DNA of 30,861 nt from Auxenochlorella pyrenoidosa (lineage: Eukaryota; Chlorophyta; Trebouxiophyceae; Chlorellales; Chlorellaceae), in assembly GCA_001430745.1 (NCBI GenBank), contig KQ482063.1:304709-335569 (forward strand), read 5' to 3'. Below, piece after piece: positions 9,822 to 20,700 of this stretch (its first letter is position 1; each line of letters starts with the position of its first letter). The notes under the pieces were generated by a model. The model made no database searches, was not told the DNA's origin, and was given only the letters and a program-made list of their open reading frames with translations. The position numbers and the translations under genes were made by a program.

Positions 9822-12800
9822 TCACAGCTGGCAGGGCAGCACGCGGCGGCACATCAGGTCCAGCACAACGCCCCGCCCCATGCTGCCCTTGCCCTGCGGG
9901 GTCCATGGGAGGCCCAGGGGAGGAGCGAAAGCAAACAGGGTTGAAGCAGAGGCACTCGGAGCAGAGGCACCCAGAGAGCCTGCACGCGGCTCCATGCCGT
10001 GGGGCCAGTGCAAGGGTCGGCGAGCAGGCAGGCAGGGTGGGCAAGGGCAGGCCAGAAGGCTGGCTGGTTGGACAGGCCGGGCCTGGGCAGCTAGTGCTAG
10101 CAGCAGGGCGGCGGCGCCTGCCAGGGCGCACCGTGAGGGCGTCAAGCGTGCCAAAAGCAGTCTCTGGCGCGGCCCCCAGGCCGCCGATGGGCGCCTCTTC
10201 ATGCAGCGCCCGCGCAAGCTTCTCCCACGCTGCCGCCTCTGGCCGGGGGCGGGGGGNNNNNNNNNNNNNNNNNNNNNNNNNNNNNNNNNNNNNNNNNNNN
10301 NNNNNNNNNNNNNNNNNNNNNNNNNNNNNNNNNNNNNNNNNNNNNNNNNNNNNNNNNNNNNNNNNNNNNNNNNNNNNNNNNNNNNNNNNNNNNNNNNNNN
10401 NNNNNNNNNNNNNNNNNNNNNNNNNNNNNNNNNNNNNNNNNNNNNNNNNNNNNNNNNNNNNNNNNNNNNNNNNNNNNNNNNNNNNNNNNNNNNNNNNNNN
10501 NNNNNNNNNNNNNNNNNNNNNNNNNNNNNNNNNNNNNNNNNNNNNNNNNNNNNNNNNNNNNNNNNNNNNNNNNNNNNNNNNNNNNNNNNNNNNNNNNNNN
10601 NNNNNNNNNNNNNNNNNNNNNNNNNNNNNNNNNNNNNNNNNNNNNNNNNNNNNNNNNNNNNNNNNNNNNNNNNNNNNNNNNNNNNNNNNNNNNNNNNNNN
10701 NNNNTGGCGCACCGTGCGCGGCTGCCAGGGAACAGAACAGTCTGGCTGCCCCGGATCGTGCGCTAACGCCGCCGCAGGCCTCGGCCCCCCCCCCCACCCA
10801 CCCACCCACACACCCCACCCCACCCCGCGGCATGCCCACCCGTCGTGCGTCGCGGCAGCGCCGTGAGCAGCTGCGCGTAGCGCCAGGCCAGCAGGGAGGC
10901 GACGCTGGGGTGCACCGCCTTCGTGTCGATCTCGTCTGAGGGCAGGTGGGGCCGTGGGGCAGGGTGGCGGGGGCAGAGTGGCGTGGGGTGTGGGAGGGGG
11001 TGGGCAGCCCTCTTGCGGGTGTGCATATGCACCGGTGGGCACACGGACGGTGCCGCGCGGCCGTAGGCAGGCAGCGCGCCAGCCAGCCTGATTGGGGACG
11101 AGCTCGAGCTTGCAGCACCTGAAATGCAGGCTCACGGTGCAGCGCCGGCGTGCTGCCAGCCCCTCCAACGATCTGCCTCGCCCCATCAGTCCCACCAACC
11201 TTTCTGCCTCCCCCCACCAGCCACACCAAAAGTCTGCCTCTCCCCATCAACCGCCTGGCCCCCGACCCCACCCGTGTGCCCCGGGCTGAGCTCCAGCATC
11301 TTGGCTGCCTCGCGGTAGAGCCCCTCTGACAAGGTGACCCGCCCAGTGCGCGAGTAGGCGTGCGCCGTGAGCAGCAGCACCAGCGCCACGCGCAGCCGCT
11401 GCGAGCCGCTGACCGCCTCGGCCGCTGCCAGGGCCTGGGGGGCGGGGAAGGGCCAGAGGGGTGGGGTAGGGGTAGTTGTGAGGTGGCACAGTAGGTGGGG
11501 GCTGGGCTGCGCGGGGCGAGCCAGGGGGGCAGGGGGCCAGAGGGCAGCGGCGGCGAAGAAGGGACTGAAGAAGGGAGGGTGGTGCAACCAATGCACACGA
11601 TGTAAAGTGGGCAGGACGCTTCGAGAGCGCTGCCATGCACGGCAGCCCCTTCTGCGCTGCAGTCGTGGACCGCCCGGCAGGCTCGCCCAAGGGGAGCGAA
11701 AGCAGCGGCGGCAGCAGCGGCGGCAAAGCGTGGCTCAAGCAGCTTGTTAATACTCGCAGCTGCACACCTCAGGCCCCCTCCCCCCCGCCCTGGCCCCTCA
11801 CATCGGACAGCGCCCGCTCAGCTTCCTCCCATGCCGCTGCGGCCATGCTGGCCTGTGCCTCAACCAGCCAGGCATCTGCCAGCACCTCTCCGGTGAAGAC
11901 TGGAGACAGCAGCACGTCTGCAGAGGAAGAAAGGCGGAGGGAACAGAGGAGGGGCGCTGTCTGCGGCAAAAGCGCCCGATGCATGCTCCCAGCTTCCAAC
12001 ACACTGGCAAGCCACCGCAAAAGCCCTCCAGGTGCGGCGCCGTGACGCCCCCCCCATGGAGCAGAGGAGCTCAGCGCAGCGGATGCCTGCAGCCGCCCCG
12101 AGGGAAGGCCCTCCCAGCGGGGCTGCCTTGCCTGTGCTGCCCTTGGCGCTGCTGGCCGCTGCCTCGGCCGCCTTGGCTGCCCGTGCCCCCAGCTGCTGCG
12201 CCTCCGCAGTCAGCCCTTCAGACAGCCGGAAAGCAGCAGCCTGCCGGTTGGGAGTTGGGGGTGGGGGGCAGAGGGAAGTCAGGGTTGGTACACCACGGCT
12301 GAGCAGCAGGCCTGCAGCCAAGGCGCCTTCTGCCGGGCACTCTGGGAGCAGACAGGCTGCCGCCTGCGACGAAGGGTGCACACCACCGGCTGTCACAGGC
12401 ACGGCTTGCACATTGCGTGTGCGCAGTTGTGCCTCAATTGAGGGCCGACCCATCCCCGCCTGGGGGCAGCCCGGGCGGGCTGGGTGGGCGGATGCAGTGC
12501 AGCAACCAGCGGCCCCAAGGACATGCATGCATGGAGCACAGCAGACGTGCATAAATGGAGAACAATTCTGTTTGGAATGAGCTGGCGTGCCTGCTTGAGT
12601 GCCTCAGGAATGAGGTGGTCCCGGTCGGGGGGTGGCCCCTGCCGCATGTCTTGGTGCCCCGCCAGCGCCAGCACTGCATGGGTGACACTTGGAGAGGGGT
12701 GACACTTGGACAGGGGCACGGGACTGGTCCCACTTGGGCAGCCTCACCCGTGATGCCCCTCGCCACACGAACAACAGGAATGCAGGTGCGGCGGGGGATG

Positions 12801-14562
12801 GCCGCGCCGCGTGCAGCGCTGCGCAGCGCAGCGGCGCAAAGCGCGCGGCGGCGCCGGCCAGGGGCGCGGCGGGGGCGCGGCCCACCTGCCCCAAAGTTCT
12901 CCCCAGCAGACACAAACTCGGATGCCGCGTGCTGCACCATGCCCGCCGTGCTGCTGGCCAGCACCAGCCCCTGCCAGCGCCGGTCCTCGGCGCCGGTGGC
13001 TGTGAACGACTTGCGAGCCACCTCCATCGACTGCAGGGCGCGCCCAGGCATCGAGGGGTTGAGGCCAGTGAAAGAGAGGATGGCGGCGAGCAATGTACAA
13101 GCCACCTACATCGGCTGTGCAGGCCGGGGCCTGGCAGGTAAGCGAGGGGACCGGGGAGCGGAGCGCCGGCCATGGCTGGCTGACAGGGCGCGTCAGGCAG
13201 GATGCTGGCGGGACCATGCGGTGCGAATGAGCGCCAGCTTACAGGGCACGGGGCGCCCCGCAAGTGCCTGGCCAAGCCAGCCCCTCGCTACCCGTCTAAG
13301 CCATGTGTGCTCCCGTGGCTCCCCACAAGGGCAGTTTCAATTCAACCTGGCGGCTCCAACAGCACAACAGCTGGCACGCACCAGCTGTGCCGCCTTGAAA
13401 GCCTCGGCATCCCGCCCCTGCGCCAGCGCCGCGCGCGCGCTGATGCACTCTGCCTGCGGCAAGGGATGATATGCGCTGGATCTGCATCGCCGCGGCACAA
13501 CCACTTGTGGCGAGTGTCATGCATTGCTGATGCCGCGATGGGTTGGCGACCCCTCTTGCCTGCTGCCTGCGCCCTCAGCCTGCCAACGTGGCCTCACAGC
13601 AGCTGTTGCACCACCCTGATAATCGGCTGAGATCGGCAGAAGCACCCCCCACTGCCACTGCACCAAATGCACTAGCCACTGCAAACTCTTGGCGGACAGC
13701 ACGGCAATCGCCCCGCCAGGGCTTGGAGCAGGGCACGACAGTCGCTGTCCCCGCGCCTCCCCTACACAGGGAAAAATGAACAGCAGACAAAAATGTGTGG
13801 GAACCCCCACCTGCAGCTCCACCTCGGCAATGACCAGCGCATCCTGTGCACTTGCCGCCTCTGCATCAGAGGCCGCGGTGGCGGCGCGCCGAGCCAGGTC
13901 AGCCACTTCTGGCTGCAATGGCCGAAGGCCAACAAAGGGTGGGGGGGAGAATGGGAGAGGCTGTGCATCAGGGGCTGGTTTGAGGGGCCTACAGGGTGCT
14001 CTGAGCGCAGCCTTACTGGGGGGGCCCACTGCAGCCCCGCTGGGGAAACGTCGCCTGGGCTGGCAGGGCAGCAGACTTTGCACGAGTGCACGGCCCAGCG
14101 GCGGCAGCATGCGCGCACCCAGCGGTTGCGGTCCGCCTCTATCTCTGCCTGCGCGAGGTACAGCCTGCGTAACAAATAGAAAGGCATGGGGTAGTGGGCT
14201 GCACGCGATGTCAGCCAGCCAACAACGGCAGTGAGCAAGCAGAGGCGGCGGTGCTGTGGCGGCACTCACCGGCCCGCGTCTGGACCCGTCGTCATGTATT
14301 GCAGTCCCGATTTGAGCACATCAAGCGCTTGCTCGTGGTTATCCTGCAGCCAACGGGGCGCGGCAGCAAGCTCAAGCTCTGTTGCCTTTCGGCGTCTGCT
14401 GTCAACCGCTGTTTGGCAGTTCTCGATTGCTCACAAACGCACCTTGAATGATCCACGAGCAAAGCCGATCATCTCTGACACCACATCCGCCTGGGCAGCG
14501 GCAGCGGAGAAGCAACGCAGCTGGTTAGCGAGCCCGCCGACCCATGTCCTTGCCAGCGCCAT
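9822..14562 (-). CDS. Helical TPR-like repeat protein with possible mitochondrial presequence (interrupted by assembly gap)
   Basis: Proposed minus-strand exons: 14562-14443, 14343-14270, 14164-14119, 13912-13811, 13453-13382, 13030-12886, 12356-12292, 12240-12132, 11917-11802, 11434-11272, 10935-10840, 10721 into the gap, gap to 10132, and 9893-9822 (TGA). Phases agree from exon 1 to 11, giving about 369 residues before the gap. The start MALARTWVGG followed by LRCFSA is basic and Ser/Ala-rich, like a mitochondrial presequence with R-C-F|S cleavage. The body is Ala/Leu/Glu-rich paired helices (for example AHAYSRTGRV and LYLAQAEIEA), TPR- or solenoid-like. No family was recognised, so the function is unknown. 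One intron (12131-11918) appears to use a GC donor (ACAG|GCAAGG). The exon 7 boundaries are the least certain. The gap removes part of exon 12 and possibly whole exons. Confidence 0.68.
10257..10704. other. Assembly gap (448 N)
   Basis: Run of N inside the minus-strand helical-repeat gene. Coding sequence runs into it from both sides: AAHGAP on the 5' side, and PEAAAWEKLA on the 3' side. The gap therefore hides coding sequence, and its true length may differ from 448. Confidence 0.99.
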
Positions 14563-14818
14563 GGCAGATGTTGATGCGTGCAATGATTCAGACGAGGACC
14601 GGGGTTTGCTTTAGGTCTCGGCCACGCTGGCCAAGACTGTCGGCAAGACGTCTTACCGACCGCTCCCGCGCTGCTGGCTGTACAAAGGGCTTTGGTATCC
14701 CCCTGATCGCATGTTTTGCAACCTGCTGCCCCGTGGCTTTCGAACACTCGCCCTGCAGAAGCCCGCTCCCCTTCTTGTCGACCAGCAGCGCGGGGGCGCC
14801 TCCCGGCGCACCTGCACG
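14563..14818. promoter_or_regulatory. Divergent promoter region, helical-repeat gene / CoA-binding gene
   Basis: 256 bp separate two head-to-head start codons (minus ATG at 14562, plus ATG at 14819). It must hold both promoters and 5' UTRs. I see no clear TATA box. Confidence 0.55.
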
Positions 14819-16658
14819 ATGTCTGCTGCAAAAGGGCGCATAGTGACGTCACGGGAGGATGCCCTGAGGGTGAGGTGCAGCGGGCGCCGCCGCTGCCGCC
14901 TGCGTCTCATTTGCAGCTCACCACTTGCCACCAAGACCAGTTGTGGGCATGGCTTTCCCAGCCCTTCTTGACTGTTGCACCAGCATGCTATGTTAGCAGA
15001 GCAGAGCAGTGTATAGCTAGCTGCTTACTGCTCATGCCGCCTCGATCCGCAGCATGGCAGCTGTCGCCAATTGAACGCATGCGCCCCTTCTGCGCCCCCC
15101 TTCTCACACTGCAGATTGCTGCTGCAGCCAAGACGGTGGCCGTGCTCGGCATCAAGACAGACGCGCAGGTTTCGCATGTGTCCCTGCCTGCTGCTTGCGC
15201 CATGTCCGCTCACCGGCTCGCCTGCTGTGCATCAAGCGCCGCGGCTGCCTGCATGCTACGGCAGGGGCGCTTATTTGATCGTACGTGACCCCCGCATGGC
15301 TCGCATACAACAGCTCTTCCTGGATCGCTGCGCTGTGCGCTGCCGTGAAGCCTGCAAGACCATGCAGCTGCGCCTGCGCGCCTGGCCAGCCCCTTGGGCC
15401 AACGCCCAACCGCCCACCGCACTTCCGGTGATTCAACTCTGCCTGCAGGCCTCACAACATGCCTAGCCTCCCTCTGCCTGCAGGCCTCCCAGCCTGCCTA
15501 CTACGTGCCCGAGTACCTGCAAGGCGTGGGGGTGAAAATCATCCCGGTGCCAGGTGACGCGCTGTGCTGCAGTCCCTCTCTGCTACAGCGGCTTGTCCCA
15601 GGCAGCTTTCCTCCCCCCTGCCTCGCCCACCGCCGCGGCACCTCCCCTCCCTGCCTCCCTGCCCGGATCTGTGTCGCAAGTTCCGTTGCGATTAGACAGA
15701 CTTTACGCCCAAACAAGCAAGCTCCCCCCCTAGCGCAGTGTACTACCCAGAGGTCAAGTCCATCCTGGGGGAGCCGGTGGTGCGCGACCTCCGGGCCATC
15801 CGGCAGGGGGTAGATATCCTGGACGTGTTCCGCCGCCCCCAGGACCTGCCGCAGGTGTGCGGCTGTGCCGAGCCCCGCCGCCCCAGGGCCGCAGGGGCTG
15901 CAGTGTAGCGCTCCGGGGTGTGGGGCCGCGGCGCAGCGGGCTTCGGTGCCGCCGCCGCCTGCGCGCTTGCCGGGAGGGAGGACAGCATCTCGAGGCGGGC
16001 AGCGGCTGGGCGGGACTGCAAAGCGGCATGGTGCCCCTCCGGGACCGCAGCCAGGCGCGTGCTATCGCAGCCCGACTCGCTGCACGCATGCGGGCCGCGC
16101 TGTCGCGCGACGGCGGCCGAGAAACAGCGGCCCCACGCTGGACCCTCTATTCCCTCCTGTGCAGCACTTGGATGATATACTGGCCATGGACCCGCGCCCC
16201 GCCTGCGTGTGGCTGCAGAGCGGCATCAGGTGCACGTTGGTTGGTTTCTAGCTCGACAGTCGTATAGAAATTGTCCAATTCTGTCAGCTAGTTTGCCCTG
16301 CCCTGTCTGGCATGCGCGTCACCCTCACCGAGGCCGCCACGGGCGCCGGCTGCCTTGTGGCGCGCACGCCTGCTGGCTGGCGCCATCCCTCCTGCTCAGG
16401 TCCTCTTGCCACCATTGCCCCGACCAGTGACAGCCCGCCGCCCCCCCCCCACCACGCCCCACCCCACCACCCACCCACCCACACCCACGCACCACCCACC
16501 ACGACACCACACACATACACACACACGCGGCCCCCCTGCCCTGCTGGTGCAGCCATCCCGAGTTTGAGCAGCAGCTCGCAGCTGCTGGGATCGACGTCGT
16601 GCCCAGCCGATGCCTGAAGGTGGACCGAGCCGCGGCGGGTGGGCGCAGCGCCCTTTGA
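14819..16658 (+). CDS. CoA-binding domain protein (YccU-like, CoA_binding_2 family)
   Basis: Proposed exons: 14819-14869, 15115-15168, 15484-15553, 15739-15854, 16165-16229, 16553-16658. They total 462 nt (153 aa, a normal length for the family). The Rossmann-like fold is easy to follow: KTVAVLGIKTDAQ (beta1 and nucleotide loop), YYVPEYLQGVGVKIIPV (beta2), VDILDVFRRPQDLPQ (beta3/4), CVWLQSGI (beta5), and AGIDVVPSRCLKVDRAA, matching the family's conserved vV..rC.k. end. Bacterial relatives bind coenzyme A; the physiological role is undefined. There is no clear organelle-targeting extension, so it is probably cytosolic. All five introns use GT-AG. The acceptor of exon 3 is duplicated 35 nt upstream, but only the proximal one keeps the frame open. 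Confidence 0.88.
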
Positions 16659-16705
16659 GAGCGCGCCAGAGGAAGCCGGCAGCATTGAGAGCGCGCCAGA
16701 AGGAG

Positions 16706-16743
<38 letters not shown>
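16655..16743 (+). repeat. 30-bp tandem repeat followed by (AGC)12, just after the CoA-binding gene stop
   Basis: Two near-identical 30-bp units starting TTGAGAGCGCGCCAGA (16655-16714) overlap the stop codon and run into 12 AGC triplets (16708-16743). In the +1 frame relative to the gene this reads FESAPEEAGS, IESAPEGASS and a Ser run. In the gene's own frame it is 3' UTR. Confidence 0.85.
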
Positions 16744-16744
<1 letters not shown>

Positions 16745-17076
16745 TGGGGGCCGCAGCGCAGGCCGCTCGCGGCCGTTGCGGGGTGCAGGGCGTAGCGCAT
16801 GCCAGGCTGGGTGGTGCTTGGCGGCTGCAACAGGTGCCAAGCAGCGCCAGTCTGCCCCCAGCAGCCGCGGCTCCGGCGGCGCAGCAGCCGAGAAGGGCAG
16901 CCCAGCGTGAGAGCCGATTTCCCACACCGCCCTATGGAGAGCCCCCTCTGCCTGCTCTCGCCCTGGCAACAGTCACCCTAGCAACGCAAGCTCCCAGAAG
17001 TGTGTACTTTTGGACCAAGCCATGCACTCCTGACCAGTGTGCAATGCACCGCGACAAAGGCTCAACAAAGGCTCAT
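16659..17076. other. Tail-to-tail intergenic region
   Basis: 418 bp between the stops of the CoA-binding gene (plus) and LCMT1 (minus). It holds the AGC repeat and 3' UTR sequence. I found no plus-strand TGTAA here; the nearest are at 17402 and 17432, inside LCMT1. Confidence 0.55.
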
Positions 17077-17081
17077 TTACA
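17077..17081 (-). terminator. TGTAA overlapping the LCMT1 stop codon
   Basis: The minus strand reads ATGTAA, so the TAA stop is the end of a TGTAA pentamer. I saw no other minus-strand TGTAA in the next 400 bases. If this is the signal, the 3' UTR is only 10-20 nt. Confidence 0.4.
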
Positions 17082-17714
17082 TGACAAAGCGCGGTGGTGG
17101 CGGCGGGAAGCCGCGCCCCCGGCCGCTGGGCGGCAGCCGCGCTGGCGGCGCTGGCGGCGCCGGCGCATGATGCGGGAGGCCAAAGCCGTCAAACAGCCCT
17201 GTGCTGTCCTTAATGCCCAGGGCGATGCAGTAGTGTTGCTGCGTAGAGGAGAAGGGTGGGTGGCGGAAAGCACATCGGCCTGGTGGCAGCCGGTTTGCGA
17301 GCTCACCGCACCAAAGCATCGGAGGCGGGTGCCGCATAGGCACGCCCCAATCACACGCAGCCCCACTCATCCCACCGCACCCCATCGCTTCACCCACCCA
17401 CTGTAACCACTGCGCCCCATCCTACAAATCCTGTAATCCCAATCCTAAAAACCCATTAAAAAAAAACCCACGCACCTGGATGAGGTGCCACTCCTCGAAC
17501 TCATCAAAGATCTCCAGCCGCTCGATGCGCCGCCGGTCCGCGGGGTCGATGCAGCGGCTGCGGCGCAGGGCGGTGTGTGTGTGCGTGTGTGTGTGAGCAG
17601 AGCAGGGTTGATGCAGCGGCTGCGGCGCAGGGTGCGGCGGGGTTGGCGGGTGGATGGTGGGTGTGTGTGTGGGTGGGTGGGTGTGGTGGGTGGGTGGGGT
17701 GGGGGGGTTGGGGT

Positions 17715-17745
<31 letters not shown>

Positions 17746-20700
17746 TGGGAGGGGGGGAGCGGGGTCAGCAGGGGCGGCGCAGCCAGCGCAGCACCCAGGG
17801 CCTGTCAGCGCGGGCCGGCGGCACGCCGTGGGGCACAGGCCGGCGGGAGGCACAGCGGCGCTGTCGCCGCCAGGGCTGGCCCGGCGGGGTGGCTGCGTAG
17901 ACCAGCAAGGCGCCAGCAAACAGGCTGTCAAAACAGGCAGATAAAAATTAATTCAATTGAAAATAATTTAATTAATCAACATTTTCGCTGCTGTGGCCCA
18001 CCTGTACACATGATCCATTGTGTAGGCCTCGGCCCGGTGCCAGCCGCACTCTGTGAAGCGGCGCCGCTGCGCCTCCAGCGTGGGCGTGGCTGCAGGGGCC
18101 GTGGGCCAGGGCGGGGACGGGCGGGCAGCAAGTTGGCGGGAGCTGCGCTGCTGTGGCACATCGGGCTTGCTGGAAGCGCTGAGCTGGGTGCCAACAGCAG
18201 CAGGCAGAGACTGGCTTCAGCAGGGCAAGACCGCCGCAGATGCGCCTTCTGGGTCGCAACCTAGCCATGTGAGGTCCTCAATCCGCGCGGCGCGCAGCAC
18301 ACCCTCCCTGAGGCGCTCAATCCGTAGCGTAGCAAGAGACCCCATGGCAGCATTCCGCGCCGTGCGCACCCTCAATGCCCAGCAGCGGGCAGCCTCTGCT
18401 CTCCAGGTTGAGCATCATCTGCTGGCCAAAGGCATCATCAGGCTGGATCTGCAGGGGTTGGGAGGAAGGGCAGGGTGGGCGGAACTAGGGTGGGGAAGGG
18501 TGGGGGGATGGGGTGTTGTAACAGGGAGGGGAGGCGGTGTGACGGTGGTGGGGCGGGCGGGCGCAGCGGGCCGGGGTCCGGGGGCATTCGCGGCAGGGGT
18601 GCGCGTCAGCTGATGGCGGCACCAGCGCGGCCAGAGTCGCAGCGCAGCAGCTGTGCTGGAGGCTCCCACCTGCTCGTACACCACCATGGCGGCGCTCTCC
18701 AGGCGCTCCGCCAGCCAGCGCACCACGGCGCGGCTGGGTGGGTGGGGGGTGGGGTGGGGGTGGGGTTCTGGGTGGGAAGCGGGGCAGGGTCAGGGGCGTC
18801 GCAGCGGCAGGCGTGCCCAGAGGGAAGCACCCCCCAACATGGGCAGAGCCGCGGCTGGCGCGGGCGGCCGCAGGGGCCGGCGGCATGCACGGGAGCCCAC
18901 CCGCACCTGTGCTCTGGCTTCAGGTAGACCAGCACGCACTCAGACAGGACCAGTGTGGGGGCCGAGGCGTCCAGCCCCGCCGCCTCCAACGCCGCCGCCA
19001 GCTGGGCGGGCTCCCGAAGGTCGGCTGGCAGCAGGCAGTACGAGTCGGTCACCACGCGGCCTTCCTCTGCAGGGGAGGGAGGGGCAGGCAGCACGAGTTG
19101 GTCACCTCCCCGCACCCCAAGGGAGGGGGGTGGGGGGCAGGCAGTACGAGCCGGCGACCACGCGGCCCTCCTCTGCACTCCGGTGTGGGGGAGAGAAATA
19201 CAGGGTGGCTGGCCAGGGATAATTGAAGGAGGCCAGGCGGCGCAGGCCGGCGGCCACACGGCCCCCCGCGCAGCGCAGCGCAGCGGGGAGCAGGAGCGGA
19301 CAGAGGCGCGCCCGGCAGCATCGCTGCCTGCGTCTGCAGGAGGGGGCAGCCGGTGGCGGGCGGGGCGCGCGCACTGGCCCAGGCGCCTTCGACCGTGCCG
19401 TGCATTGCCGCGCCTGGTGCCTTCCCCGCCCCACAAACTCCCCACGTTTTGTTTTGCCCTCGACCCAAGACCCAGGAGCGCCCTTGAGCAGCTTGCGGCT
19501 GTAGCGCATCTACACGTTGGTCAGTGAGTCAATGAAGCGACCAGGTAGCGCACCACAACACGCACCTGGACGTATACTGTCGGCAGCATCGGGCCCTCCC
19601 AGGCACGCCAGCAGGTATGGCAGCTGCCGGATAGCCGCCGCCTTCTTTTGTGTCACCTGCAGGTGCGCTGTGCAGGTGGGGGAAATAAGGCAGGCGGGGG
19701 CGCAAGCGCACGTGCGAAGCAACACGGCTGCATTAAGCAAACCTGCGCTTGCGGCGGGCCCGCCCTCAATACCCGGGCGTCAGGCTCCTCGCCTGAGAGC
19801 CTGTCGGGAGGGGGTGCTGAGCCCCCCCCCCCCCCCCCCCCCGCCTGCAGCCCCCAACAAACACACACACATTCCCCATCCGCGCGCGTGCACAGGCGCC
19901 TCCACTGCTCTGGTGCAGGTTGGTCGTGCAGCTTGGCGCGTGAAGGCTTGCACCCCACCCTGCCCTCAAGCTGCCCACACCCTGCCCTGCACACACCCTG
20001 CACCTTGGACACACCTTGTTCCCCACCCTGCACACACCCTGCACACACCTTGCACACTCTGCCCACACCCAGCACACACCCTGCACACACCCTGTTCATA
20101 CCTACACGCCCTGCCCACACCTGCGGGAAGTCCAGCTCTATGTACTTGTCGGCGCGCACCCCCTCCGCCGCCAGCTGGAAGAAAGTGGTGTCGTAGCCGG
20201 CGCCCAGCACAAGCACCTGGCGCTTCGCAGCCTGCAGCCCGTGCTGCTGCTGCTGCGCGCCTGTGCCCGCGCCCGCCTGCTGCGCGGGGGCTGCGGGCGG
20301 CTGCGCCGACTGCTGGCTGCCCGGCAGCGAGGCTGCCGCGGGTGCTGGCTGCCGCTGGCTGTGGCCGTCCGACTGGCCCTGCGGCTGCGCCTGCTGCCCC
20401 TGCTGCCCTGGCTGCTGCGCCGCGCCCCCCTGCTGTGCCCCCTGCGCCCCTGGCGCGGCAGCCGGTGGGCTCGCCGCCGTGCCCTGGCTGCACTCTGGCG
20501 GGCGGCTGCCGCCTGCGCTGCTGCCCGGCATGTCCAGCGCCAGGAACTGGAGCAGCAGGCTGCGCAGGGCGGCGTAACGCGAGTAGTAACCTGCACTGGG
20601 GAGGGCCTCCTGGGGTTACCTGGGCTAAGCGGTGGCGAGCTGTGGGGCGCCGGCGGCGCTGCCGGCCACTCTTGCAGCCAGCAGCTGCTACCCGGCTCCT

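Noticed and set aside
13575..13790. Possible additional exon of the helical-repeat gene between 13811 and 13453
   Set aside because: Several short open frames exist, but none has both splice sites in the right phase together with a helical composition. Treated as intron.
16311..16398. Candidate exon (MRVTLTEAATGAG) in the last intron of the CoA-binding gene
   Set aside because: The family alignment runs directly from CVWLQSGI to HPEFEQQLAAAGIDVV with matching phase 2, leaving no room for it.
19137..19178. Upstream copy of LCMT1 exon 5 as an alternative exon start
   Set aside because: From its acceptor the reading frame hits TGA within about 25 codons, so it cannot encode a normal LCMT1.
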